This document shows, piece after piece, positions 1-8,207 of a DNA stretch of 64,000 nt (position 1 is the stretch's first letter; each line of letters begins with the position of its first letter). The notes under the pieces were generated by a model. That model searched no databases. It had not been told where the DNA came from and was given only the letters and a program-made list of their open reading frames with translations. The stretch is from the NCBI GenBank assembly GCA_030823955.1, contig JAVBYO010000027.1:1-64000 (forward strand), read 5' to 3'. Made by a program: the position numbers and the translations under genes. This DNA comes from Gallionellaceae bacterium. GTDB taxonomy: Bacteria > Pseudomonadota > Gammaproteobacteria > Burkholderiales > Gallionellaceae.

Positions 1-372
1 GTCGTAGCCGACGTTGCAGTAGTCGCAGTCGTAGCACTGGTCACCGTGGTCGGTGTTGTAGCCGACGTTGCAGTAGTCGCTGTTGTGGCACTGGTCACCG
101 TTGTCGGTGTTGTGGCCGACGTTGCAGTGGTGGCGGTAGTTGCGCTGGTCACTGTGGTCGGAGTCGTAGCCGATGTCGCAGTCGTGGCTGTCGTAGCACT
201 GGTCACTGTGGTCGGTGTTGTGGCCGACGTTGCAGTAGTCGCAGTCGTGGCGCTGGTCACCGTAGTCGGCGTTGTGGCCGAGGTAGCAGTAGTCGGAGTT
301 GTAGCCGATGTAGCAGTAGTCGCTGTTGTAGCACTAGTCACGGTGGTCGGAGTAGTTGCGCTCGTGACTGTT
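1..372. repeat. 54-bp tandem repeats coding for 18-residue Thr-rich units
   Basis: A 54-bp unit recurs about six times, with two 27-bp half units near 275-300 and 345-370, showing that the 18-residue unit is itself made of two 9-residue halves. Copies differ mainly at third codon positions, so the protein pattern is kept while DNA has drifted. The array lies inside the minus-strand repeat protein gene and continues past the window edge. Confidence 0.85.
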
Positions 373-998
373 GTTGGGGTTGTTGGGGTGGTGGCATCCG
401 TGTTGGACGAGGTATCTGCTGCACTTGGTACCGATTCGGCGGCTAATGCAGCTTCTGAAGTAGGAGCGAACTGCCCCCCTGTGTCACCTAGATTGGCAGC
501 GGAATTTCCGTTACTCACAGCATTTCCAGCAGGCGGAGATGCATCAGATGCCTTGCCGGAAGCATTGCCGTTATCGGGAATGTTGGCTGGGTTATTTACG
601 GCTGCATTAGCCTGAGGGGGGGCCATATCGACCAGCGGTACGGAATCCTGCTGTCCGCTGCTGTCTGAGTCGATCGAGGCTATTGATTTGCCTCCAGCTG
701 TAGATGCTTGAGCTTTGATATCAAGCGATTCCTCGCCCAATCTTCCCGCTTCGACCTCAACTCGATTGCTGGCTTCGTTCTTACGTAGGTCGGATTGGAT
801 GTTTTCATTACCGGAGCCTTCGACACGGTTTTGAATATTACCAGAGCTGTCCGCGTTGCCGAGGGTGGCTCCTGAAATGCTTTCCTCGGGGTTGAGGACG
901 GTCATTTCATCGAACACAACCGCATCCTGCTCTGCGGAGGGGTTAGGACCCGCAGACTGCTCAGGATTGTTAGTATGGTTTTGCTCGTTCGTGGCCAT
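1..998 (-). CDS. N-terminus of a large Thr-rich repeat protein, probable type I secretion substrate (partial)
   Basis: The minus-strand frame opens at an ATG at 998 behind an AAGGTG ribosome site and stays open to the window edge, so the C-terminus is missing. About 190 residues of acidic, Asn/Ser/Gln-rich sequence without a signal peptide lead into tandem 18-residue Thr/Ala/Ser/Val/Pro repeats (unit like TTPTTVTSATTATTATSA). It lies directly upstream of hlyD and a type I ABC exporter gene on the same strand, and long repeat proteins of this kind without Sec signal are typical type I substrates (RTX or LapA-like adhesins). No calcium-binding nonapeptide or retention domain is visible in this part, so the adhesin role is inference. 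Confidence 0.6.
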   Translation of the reverse strand, partial: MATNEQNHTNNPEQSAGPNPSAEQDAVVFDEMTVLNPEESISGATLGNADSSGNIQNRVEGSGNENIQSDLRKNEASNRVEVEAGRLGEESLDIKAQASTAGGKSIASIDSDSSGQQDSVPLVDMAPPQANAAVNNPANIPDNGNASGKASDASPPAGNAVSNGNSAANLGDTGGQFAPTSEAALAAESVPSAADTSSNTDATTPTTPTTVTSATTPTTVTSATTATTATSATTPTTATSATTPTTVTSATTATTATSATTPTTVTSATTATTATSATTPTTVTSATTATTATSATTPTTVTSATTATTATSATTPTTVTSATTATTATSAT

Positions 999-1122
999 GA
1001 TATTCACCTTCTGCCTACCGCACGATGGACTGTACGGTGGTTCACCTAGTTTTTCAGTGATTCCATACTACAAGCGAGTAAGGCAAGGGTACAGACAGCC
1101 AAAAGTTATAGGTTTAACTGCA

Positions 1123-2505
1123 TCAACGTTCGTGGAATGACATGGAAACCACGTCGATCAAGGGTTTTACTAGATAGACGAGCAGGGTTTTTTCGCCGGT
1201 TAATATCTCGGCCTCGACGTTCATGCCGGGTTGCAGCAAATTGCGCCCCGGATCTTCGCCGACATAATGAGCTTCTAATTCTATTAACCCCTGATAATAG
1301 GCATTTTTGCTTTCATCCAGCAGACTGGAGGCGCTGACCCGCTTCAGATGTCCTTTGACGAAGCCGAATCTGGAGTAGTCATAACTGGTTACGCGCAGAT
1401 TCACGGGCTGTCCGACTCTGACGAAACCGATATCTCTGGGTGATATGCGGACTTCCGCCTCAAGTACAGCGTTATCCGAGACAACCTGCATGAGCAAAGC
1501 CCCCGGTTGGACGACCTGACCGACGTTTTGTACTTTTACGTCCAACACATGGCCGCGAATCGGGGCGCGAACCTCGAGTCGATTTACGCGTGCCAGCAGG
1601 CGTTGAAGCGTTTCTTCTACTTCGGCGATTTCGGCTCGTATCGTTCCCAATTCGGCCAAGGCATCACGGCGTGATTGATTGAGGGTGTCAGTACGGCGAT
1701 TGACGCTTTCCGCCAATTCATTCTCGGTTACTCCAATTTCTTCAGTGATCCGGCTCACCTCCCCTGATGCCGTTACTTTGGCACGTCTGGTCTCTAGCAA
1801 AACCGTGCGGTTGACCAACTGCCTAGAAGCCAAGCTCTCTCGCATCGCTGCGAGTTCGCCGGTCAGTGCTTGCTGGTCTTTGGCGACCTCAAGAGCGAGC
1901 TTGAGCTGACGGACACGTTGTTTGCGTTGGGCAATCTGCCGATCAAGTATTGAAAGAGACGAATTCAATGTGTCGACTTGGGTAATATAGATATCCTGCT
2001 GGGAAGTGATTATTCCCGGCTGATCTATGCCCAACGAAGTAAAGTCGGGCCTTCTTTCCTCGGTGAATGCTTCCAGGCGTTCTTCACGCAGACGCAAGGA
2101 ATCGAGACGGGCCTTCATTTGTTTATAGTCCGCAGAAGCCTGAGTGCCATCCATGCGGAGCAGGATGTCACCTTGTTCGACCAGCTTGCGTTCTTCTGTC
2201 AAAATCTCCGCCACAATGCCGCCATCCAGATGTTGAACCAGTTTGACACTACCTGATGGCATGACTTCGCCAGGCGCACGCGCAACTTCTTTCATACGGG
2301 TCAGCGCAGCCCATACCAGGAAGATCACAATCAAGGCTCCGACCAGGTAGAGGATGGGGCGCACGAAGGCCGGAACGAGCTCCTCTTCGATATGTATGCT
2401 CTCGGAAAGAAGACTGCGCTCCCTTGCGCCCAAGGGTGGTTTAAATGGGGATTCTCCACTTTCCAGGTCGACTTCTTGTTTTTTTTGCCGTTTTTTGAAG
2501 AACAT
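1123..2505 (-). CDS. HlyD-family type I secretion periplasmic adaptor
   Basis: 460 residues: short cytoplasmic N-terminus, one membrane segment around residues 50-70 (PILYLVGALIVIFLVWAAL), a lipoyl-like half motif (VKLVQHLDGGIVAEIL), a long alpha-helical coiled coil around 130-300, the second lipoyl half (VRAPIRGHVLDV) and the beta-barrel and C-terminal region usual in HlyD/LapC/PrtE adaptors. It would bridge the inner-membrane ABC exporter and the outer-membrane TolC-like protein. The start lies 1 base after the exporter stop codon, with GGAG about 10 bases upstream, so the two are co-translated. Family assignment is secure; the substrate is inferred from the adjacent repeat protein. Confidence 0.92.
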   Translation of the reverse strand: MFFKKRQKKQEVDLESGESPFKPPLGARERSLLSESIHIEEELVPAFVRPILYLVGALIVIFLVWAALTRMKEVARAPGEVMPSGSVKLVQHLDGGIVAEILTEERKLVEQGDILLRMDGTQASADYKQMKARLDSLRLREERLEAFTEERRPDFTSLGIDQPGIITSQQDIYITQVDTLNSSLSILDRQIAQRKQRVRQLKLALEVAKDQQALTGELAAMRESLASRQLVNRTVLLETRRAKVTASGEVSRITEEIGVTENELAESVNRRTDTLNQSRRDALAELGTIRAEIAEVEETLQRLLARVNRLEVRAPIRGHVLDVKVQNVGQVVQPGALLMQVVSDNAVLEAEVRISPRDIGFVRVGQPVNLRVTSYDYSRFGFVKGHLKRVSASSLLDESKNAYYQGLIELEAHYVGEDPGRNLLQPGMNVEAEILTGEKTLLVYLVKPLIDVVSMSFHER

Positions 2506-2506
2506 C

Positions 2507-5500
2507 TCAGGTTAACTCCGCCATCACTTTATCTTTGATTTTATCAAACGGCCCCATTGCGATCATATTTCCGCGTTGCATCAAAATGACACTGTCGGCC
2601 AGGCGCATGTGTGCCGGTCTGTGCGAAACGAGAATGACGATAGACTTTCCACGCAGCCATTCGATGCAACGCGTCAGCGCAGCCTCTCCGGCGTCATCCA
2701 TGCCATTGCCGGGCTCGTCAAGCAGTACGATGTCGGCGGGTTTGAGCATTGTACGCGCCAGCGAGAGCCTCTGGCGAAAGCCATGTGCCTGGTGGGACGC
2801 GCGACTGTTGGATACGCGAGTGTTAAAGCCTTGCGGAAGAGCAGCGATATCTTCTGTCAAACCGGCCATTTCCACGGCCCAGTCCAATTCGACATCCGAG
2901 GCAGTTGGATAAGCCAAGCGCAGATTCTGGGCGATGGTGCCATAGAACAACTCACAGTGTTGTGGCATATAACTGATCTTGGCGCGCAGATCGGCCGCGG
3001 TCAGCTGGCGGACATCCACGTTGTTGATACGGATGGTTCCAGCTTGCGGAATATAGATGCGTTCGATTAGCTTGATCACTGTCGATTTTCCCGAGCCGTT
3101 CCCCCCCGCAATGGTGATCACTTGTCCTGAAGCAACAGTGAAGGAGACTCCCAACAGTGCGGGATCGGCATCGTTCATATAGCGGAAAGAGACTCGCGAG
3201 AAACTCAGAGTACCGCCGGCTGCGGCACCTATGGTTTGAAATACGCCGATGTCCGCTTCTCCGCGCAGACGCATCAGATTCTCGACTTGGCGGATGCTGG
3301 AGCGGATATGGACTACCGAGGCGGCTGCCAAAAAGATGTTCTGCAAAGGGCCTGTGACACGCCACAGGATCATCATAGTCGCCACCATGGTGCCACCGCT
3401 GATATTGCCTTGTATGGTGAAATAGGCGGACACGGCCAATGCCATCAGTCCGGTTGCGGAGCTCAGTAGTTGAGCCCCGCTGTTGATGCGGGCATGTAAC
3501 ACACTGTTGTTATAGTTAGCCATAACCGCTTTTCCGCTCAGATCACGGAATCGGCTGATCCAAGATGTGTTTGCGCCGACAGCTCGAATCGAACTCATGT
3601 CGGTCAACGCCTCGCTCAGAAACTCCCAGCGTGCGGTAGATACCGTTCCAGACTTGGCAACGGATGCTTCACTTGCCTTGCGAGTGAAGAACCAGAGCAG
3701 GGCGTAGAAGATCACCGAGGTCAGCATGACCAGTAGTACCCACGGATTCATAACGGCAATTGCCAGCAACAACACCAGCGTTGACGGAAGTTCGAATATC
3801 AACAGAGAGGCCGGGCCAAGGAAAAAGTCACGTAAACTCTCCAAGTTCTTGAAACGCCCAACCTGATTGCTGACACTAGCTCCGTCCGTGGCACTGGCCG
3901 GCAGATTGATGATGCGCTGGAACAGCGTGTTTCCGAGTATGTATTCGAAACGCCCCCCGATGAAGGCCATGATCTGACTTTTGAGATTGCGCAACAAACT
4001 GTCGACCGTGATGGCAACCACAACACCGATCAGCAGAAAAGCGCCCATGACGATGTCGCCGGACGGGAGTACCACATCCAGAATTGCTCTAACAAACAAC
4101 GGGGCGGCCAGTGCCAGCAGCGCGCCGGCGATGGTCAATGCAAAGGCCATAATGATATGGCTCTGGAAACGTGCCAATAGACCCGCCAGCCAGCTTGATT
4201 CTGTGCGGCGAGATTTTAGCGGGGCATCTGGTTTCTGAAAGATGAGAATCTCGCCGGTTTCCGTGCTTGGCATCAACTCGGTTTCGGCGCGCTGGATACT
4301 GTCGAATATGCGCAGTTTGCCACTGGGCAAGCGTTCCAGAATTACGATGGCAGGCCTGTCGTGCGGTACGAACAGGCATGGCATCAGGCGTGAATCGAGC
4401 AACGCCAATTGACCGTCTAGATGTTTGGGAAAAAGCTCCAGACTGGACATGATCGCGCATAGTGCAGTGATATCCAGTCGTCGAACCAGATGTGGCATGG
4501 CATCTGCCAATTCTCTGGGCTGTCCCTGCCATTCAAGCGCATGGAGCAAGGGTAGCAGGCAAATGGAAAGATCAGACTCTTCGTCGAACTGACGCCGGAC
4601 GACATCGGACAGATGCTCGGTAGTCTGGGGCCGTTCTAGTTTGTTTACGATATCTGCGGTAGCCGGTGCGGCAACCGATTTGTTTGCCGAGTCTTCGATG
4701 ACGCCTTCATACAGCCGTCCATTCACCAACGAATAGGTTTTATCCGCCAGTTTGACCAAAGAGGGACGGTGTGTGACCAGTACGATCGTGCGCGTTCCTT
4801 TCAGTTCTTCCAGATAGTCGCGCAACAATTGATCCATGCGCATATCGAGTGCGATATTGGTCTCATCGAACAGAATGACACTGGGGTGGCGCACCAGTGC
4901 GCGGATGATGGTGATGACTTGCCGCACTCCGGAGGGAAGGGTGTCAGCGACACCCTCTCCGACATTGGTCTCATATCCGAGCTTCATCCCGGCGACGATC
5001 TTGTCCAGCCCCAGCTTGCTGGAGAGCATCAATGCTTCGTCGTTGAGGCTGGCATCGAACATCGTCATGTTCTCCAGCAGGTTGCCCGATATGATCGTCC
5101 CGGTCTGGGGTAGCAGGGCGATTTCTTTGTGTATGCTACCTTGGGCAAAATCGTTCAAGCTGAGTCCGTCCACGAGGACCTCGCCCGAAGAAGGTTGAAT
5201 CAAACCGTTCATCAGTGACAGCAGGCTGGTCTTACCACTGCCGCTGGCACCTAATATAGCGATGCATTGACCGGCTTCCACTTTTAATGAGAGGTCGGAG
5301 AAAAGCTCTGTCCGTATTGCAAGATTGGAAAAAAGAAGGTCCGCCCCCCCCTCCCCTTTTCCTCCGGACACGCCACCGTAGAGCACGTTCTTGGATAACG
5401 ACATCGTGGAGATCGAATCCGCGCTCTTGTGTTTGAGTATGATGTTGCGTAATTCCAATGAGATCGCAATCGGTGGCAACGTTGGTTTGCCATCATCGTT

Positions 5501-6517
5501 GTCGTAAGGCATCTCGAATATCTGATTCAGTCGGTTCGTTGCGGCCACAAAAGACTGATAGCGCATCCACACAGACAATCCACTGCGCAATGGTTGCAGC
5601 GCGCGTACGGAAAGCATCATGCAAGCAGCCAAACCACCCGGCGTCATCTTCCCGCTGATCACGATCCAAGCACTAGTGAAGGCGACCGAGACAATCATGA
5701 CCTGGGAAAACAGCATGCCCATATTGGATGCCATTGAGTTGCCGCGTATCAGGGAATCACCGAGTTGGGAATTGGTCTCTTGCAGGCGCTCGTAGCGGCG
5801 CAACATCAACGACTCCATGGTCAGCGTCTTGACCGAATAGATGCCGGACAATACCTCTGTCAGGAAACCCAGGCGACGATCATCTTGCACAATGCGCTTC
5901 TGTACCTGATCGCGCATCCAGTTGCCGAAACGGTAGATCAGGTAGAAAAACACCAAGAGCAGGAGGATGGGTACGATGACTAACCATCCTCCGATGATGT
6001 AGATCAGAATGGCGAAAATGATCACGAAGGGCAGGTCGAACAGCACCAGCAGAGCTTGTCCTGAATAGAAAGAAGCCACCTTGGTGGTGGACAAGACTCT
6101 TTCCTGATGGACACCGGGTTCATCTCGCTGATAACGTTCGAGAGGGACTCGCATCAGATGTTCAAGTGCCGCCACGCTGGTATTGTGCTCGAAACGAGCG
6201 CCCAGCCAACTGGTAATCTGGATGTTGATACCGCGCAAGACCTCTTCCAGGATTAATGCGATGACCACACCGACAACCAGAAAGGCTAAGGTTTCCATCG
6301 ATTTGTTGGTGACGACCCGGTCAAGAATCTGCAGGATCGCAAGGGGAAGCGCCAATGCCAAAAGGTTGGATAAAAAACTGGAAACTCCCAGCGCCGGTAT
6401 CATGTTGCGCAGATCTGGAGAGTTGAAAAGTTGCTGCAAGGCGCCATTTCCCATACCGCCACGGGGGACTACCTTAGCGAACGGATTCCATCTGAAGATC
6501 GAAAAAGGAATCTTCAT
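2507..6517 (-). CDS. Tandem-fused type I secretion ABC transporter (two TMD-NBD halves)
   Basis: 1336 residues, about twice a usual LapB/HlyB exporter. Order: TMD1 (about 45-330), NBD1 with Walker A GASGSGKTS and Walker B VILFDE, a C39-like domain without an obvious catalytic Cys (about 640-770), TMD2 (about 790-1080) and NBD2 with Walker A GGNGSGKST, Walker B IVLLDE and H-loop SHRP. Both ABC signature motifs are degenerate: LPSGVRQ in NBD1 and QAHGFRQ in NBD2 instead of LSGGQRQ. NBD1 also has a Gly-rich insert before Walker A. It probably works as a single-chain pseudo-dimer that exports the neighbouring repeat protein with the HlyD and TolC-like partners. The degenerate C39-like domain suggests a substrate-docking rather than cleaving role. 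Confidence 0.88.
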   Translation of the reverse strand: MKIPFSIFRWNPFAKVVPRGGMGNGALQQLFNSPDLRNMIPALGVSSFLSNLLALALPLAILQILDRVVTNKSMETLAFLVVGVVIALILEEVLRGINIQITSWLGARFEHNTSVAALEHLMRVPLERYQRDEPGVHQERVLSTTKVASFYSGQALLVLFDLPFVIIFAILIYIIGGWLVIVPILLLLVFFYLIYRFGNWMRDQVQKRIVQDDRRLGFLTEVLSGIYSVKTLTMESLMLRRYERLQETNSQLGDSLIRGNSMASNMGMLFSQVMIVSVAFTSAWIVISGKMTPGGLAACMMLSVRALQPLRSGLSVWMRYQSFVAATNRLNQIFEMPYDNDDGKPTLPPIAISLELRNIILKHKSADSISTMSLSKNVLYGGVSGGKGEGGADLLFSNLAIRTELFSDLSLKVEAGQCIAILGASGSGKTSLLSLMNGLIQPSSGEVLVDGLSLNDFAQGSIHKEIALLPQTGTIISGNLLENMTMFDASLNDEALMLSSKLGLDKIVAGMKLGYETNVGEGVADTLPSGVRQVITIIRALVRHPSVILFDETNIALDMRMDQLLRDYLEELKGTRTIVLVTHRPSLVKLADKTYSLVNGRLYEGVIEDSANKSVAAPATADIVNKLERPQTTEHLSDVVRRQFDEESDLSICLLPLLHALEWQGQPRELADAMPHLVRRLDITALCAIMSSLELFPKHLDGQLALLDSRLMPCLFVPHDRPAIVILERLPSGKLRIFDSIQRAETELMPSTETGEILIFQKPDAPLKSRRTESSWLAGLLARFQSHIIMAFALTIAGALLALAAPLFVRAILDVVLPSGDIVMGAFLLIGVVVAITVDSLLRNLKSQIMAFIGGRFEYILGNTLFQRIINLPASATDGASVSNQVGRFKNLESLRDFFLGPASLLIFELPSTLVLLLAIAVMNPWVLLVMLTSVIFYALLWFFTRKASEASVAKSGTVSTARWEFLSEALTDMSSIRAVGANTSWISRFRDLSGKAVMANYNNSVLHARINSGAQLLSSATGLMALAVSAYFTIQGNISGGTMVATMMILWRVTGPLQNIFLAAASVVHIRSSIRQVENLMRLRGEADIGVFQTIGAAAGGTLSFSRVSFRYMNDADPALLGVSFTVASGQVITIAGGNGSGKSTVIKLIERIYIPQAGTIRINNVDVRQLTAADLRAKISYMPQHCELFYGTIAQNLRLAYPTASDVELDWAVEMAGLTEDIAALPQGFNTRVSNSRASHQAHGFRQRLSLARTMLKPADIVLLDEPGNGMDDAGEAALTRCIEWLRGKSIVILVSHRPAHMRLADSVILMQRGNMIAMGPFDKIKDKVMAELT

Positions 6518-6557
6518 GGTCGTTGAAGCATATGAGGGTGATGGAACAGCCTGATCA

Positions 6558-8207
6558 TTATCGTTCCATTACCAGATTGTCGATAGCCTGGCGGAGCAAG
6601 GGGTGGGTGAATGAAAGCCAGTCTTCGGGGCCGCATGCCAGCACCCCGGCGGCAACAGCCCGCTCCATCTGTTGGCGTAACAAGTCTATGTTTTCTTCCA
6701 GTGTATTTGCGACCTCGGCCAAACTTGTGCCGGCGGCATTTTTTGCGACCTCGCGCAATAAGTTGTAATCCAGGCGCAAGCTATCGAGACGGGCATTGAT
6801 TGCCACGCGCAGCGGCAAAGTTAGGTGCTCATCTTCGTGGTGTCTAGCCAGTTCGACGGCGAATAACGGTACACCTGCTGCCGTGTTCGTGATGCGCAGA
6901 ACCTTCTGCGCTCTTCCCTTGATGGCGCCTTTGCCTAATGCATTGCGCACCAATACTTGAATGGCTTCGACACTGAGTCGCCTGAGTCGAATCGACTGAT
7001 CCGCAGTAGGCGCATTGTCGTGCACCCATCTGCGCCCGGAGAGGATCAGCAGCTTCCCGTTATTCACGGCACTCGTTCCCGCAGCATAGAGCGCGGCCTG
7101 TTGTTCCTTGTTGAGCAGGTGGAAGTCATCCACGATGCATAATTCCGGAGGGTGTATGGGGGTGGCTCGGAGCCATTCCATTACCACTTCGATGGTGCAT
7201 TCTGTCTCATTCAGCGTGTCATACAGATTCTTGCCCAATGCTGACGGCAGGCTGCGATAGAAAGAGACGCGTCCTTTCTGCTGGATGCACAGCTTGGCGA
7301 TAGCATCACACAGACTGGACTTCCCCATGCCCATCTCGCCCTCGACAAAGATTAACTTCCCTATGCCCTTAGTGGCTTCGGTCAAGGCGGCGTAGAGCTG
7401 GGTCAATTCGGTGACGCGACCAACCAGATGGTAAGTTCGGCGTGCGCCTGTCCAGCGTAGATGTTTCAGCTCACGAAAGAACATGGTCGGCGACACTTGC
7501 TGTGTTCCACCGATGCCGAAGAGTTCGATCAGATCCAGTGCGCTTGCATCGAATAGAAATGTGCCTGCGGGGATGTCGCTAAGTAATTCGCGGGCTGAAG
7601 CGATTGCCGTGCTGGCGATAGCTTCACCGGTCCAGCCACCGAAACGCTTCATGCTTGCAAAAGCGATACCGGCCGTCATGCAGCCATGCAGCATTTCCGC
7701 GGTCTCTTTGTTTATCGCCAAAAGGTCTTCATAGACTACACGGGCAGTTTGTAACGCAATGGCCAAGTCATATTCCGTGACACGTTGTATGCCGAATATG
7801 AGATCTCCGGCATTACCGTTCCTGGCCAGAAACACCGCGTCGTTTGCCGATGCCATCGCGGCCAAGCTACCGTACATGAGTTTTGCCGCCAGAGGCGGCG
7901 CATCTTGCGGCAAGGCGATACTGAGTACCACACATGGGCGACAGGCCAACAGGCTGGCCATAGGCAGGCTGGCATTGCGGCTTTCCTGCTCTTGGAACAG
8001 CTCCATGCCGTGAGTCGCTGCCATGGCCCGGTTACTGACATTGAGTTTCTTGAAGATCGCGACGATATGTTGTTTGACCGTACCCAAGCCAATGCCCAGT
8101 TCCTGCGCGACTTCTTTATTCACTTTGCCGGCTTGTAACAGCTTGAGTATCTGAAGCTGGCGCGGGCTCAGCTCAGGAGTTGGCGCGTCTTGTGGGGTGT
8201 TGCTCAT
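6558..8207 (-). CDS. LuxR-type regulator with N-terminal HTH and ATPase-like region
   Basis: 549 residues. A LuxR/GerE helix-turn-helix occupies residues about 12-65 (LSPRQLQILKLLQAGKVNKE, then GTVKQHI), which is the reverse of the usual C-terminal position. The middle (about 80-270) is unrecognised; the C-terminal half has a P-loop EGEMGMGKSS (near 290) and an ELCIVDDFH Walker-B-like stretch, resembling the STAND/AAA part of MalT-type regulators, but without TPR repeats. The start overlaps the TolC-like gene stop by 4 bases (ATGA), so it belongs to the secretion operon and probably controls it. No receiver domain is seen. Confidence 0.75.
   Translation of the reverse strand: MSNTPQDAPTPELSPRQLQILKLLQAGKVNKEVAQELGIGLGTVKQHIVAIFKKLNVSNRAMAATHGMELFQEQESRNASLPMASLLACRPCVVLSIALPQDAPPLAAKLMYGSLAAMASANDAVFLARNGNAGDLIFGIQRVTEYDLAIALQTARVVYEDLLAINKETAEMLHGCMTAGIAFASMKRFGGWTGEAIASTAIASARELLSDIPAGTFLFDASALDLIELFGIGGTQQVSPTMFFRELKHLRWTGARRTYHLVGRVTELTQLYAALTEATKGIGKLIFVEGEMGMGKSSLCDAIAKLCIQQKGRVSFYRSLPSALGKNLYDTLNETECTIEVVMEWLRATPIHPPELCIVDDFHLLNKEQQAALYAAGTSAVNNGKLLILSGRRWVHDNAPTADQSIRLRRLSVEAIQVLVRNALGKGAIKGRAQKVLRITNTAAGVPLFAVELARHHEDEHLTLPLRVAINARLDSLRLDYNLLREVAKNAAGTSLAEVANTLEENIDLLRQQMERAVAAGVLACGPEDWLSFTHPLLRQAIDNLVMER

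Noticed and set aside
1-372. CRISPR array
   Set aside because: The 54-bp units follow each other without unique spacers and code for a protein in frame.
46-615. Plus-strand open frame with Val/Ala-rich repeats
   Set aside because: It is the antisense shadow of the Thr-rich repeat gene, whose start, ribosome site and composition on the minus strand are convincing.
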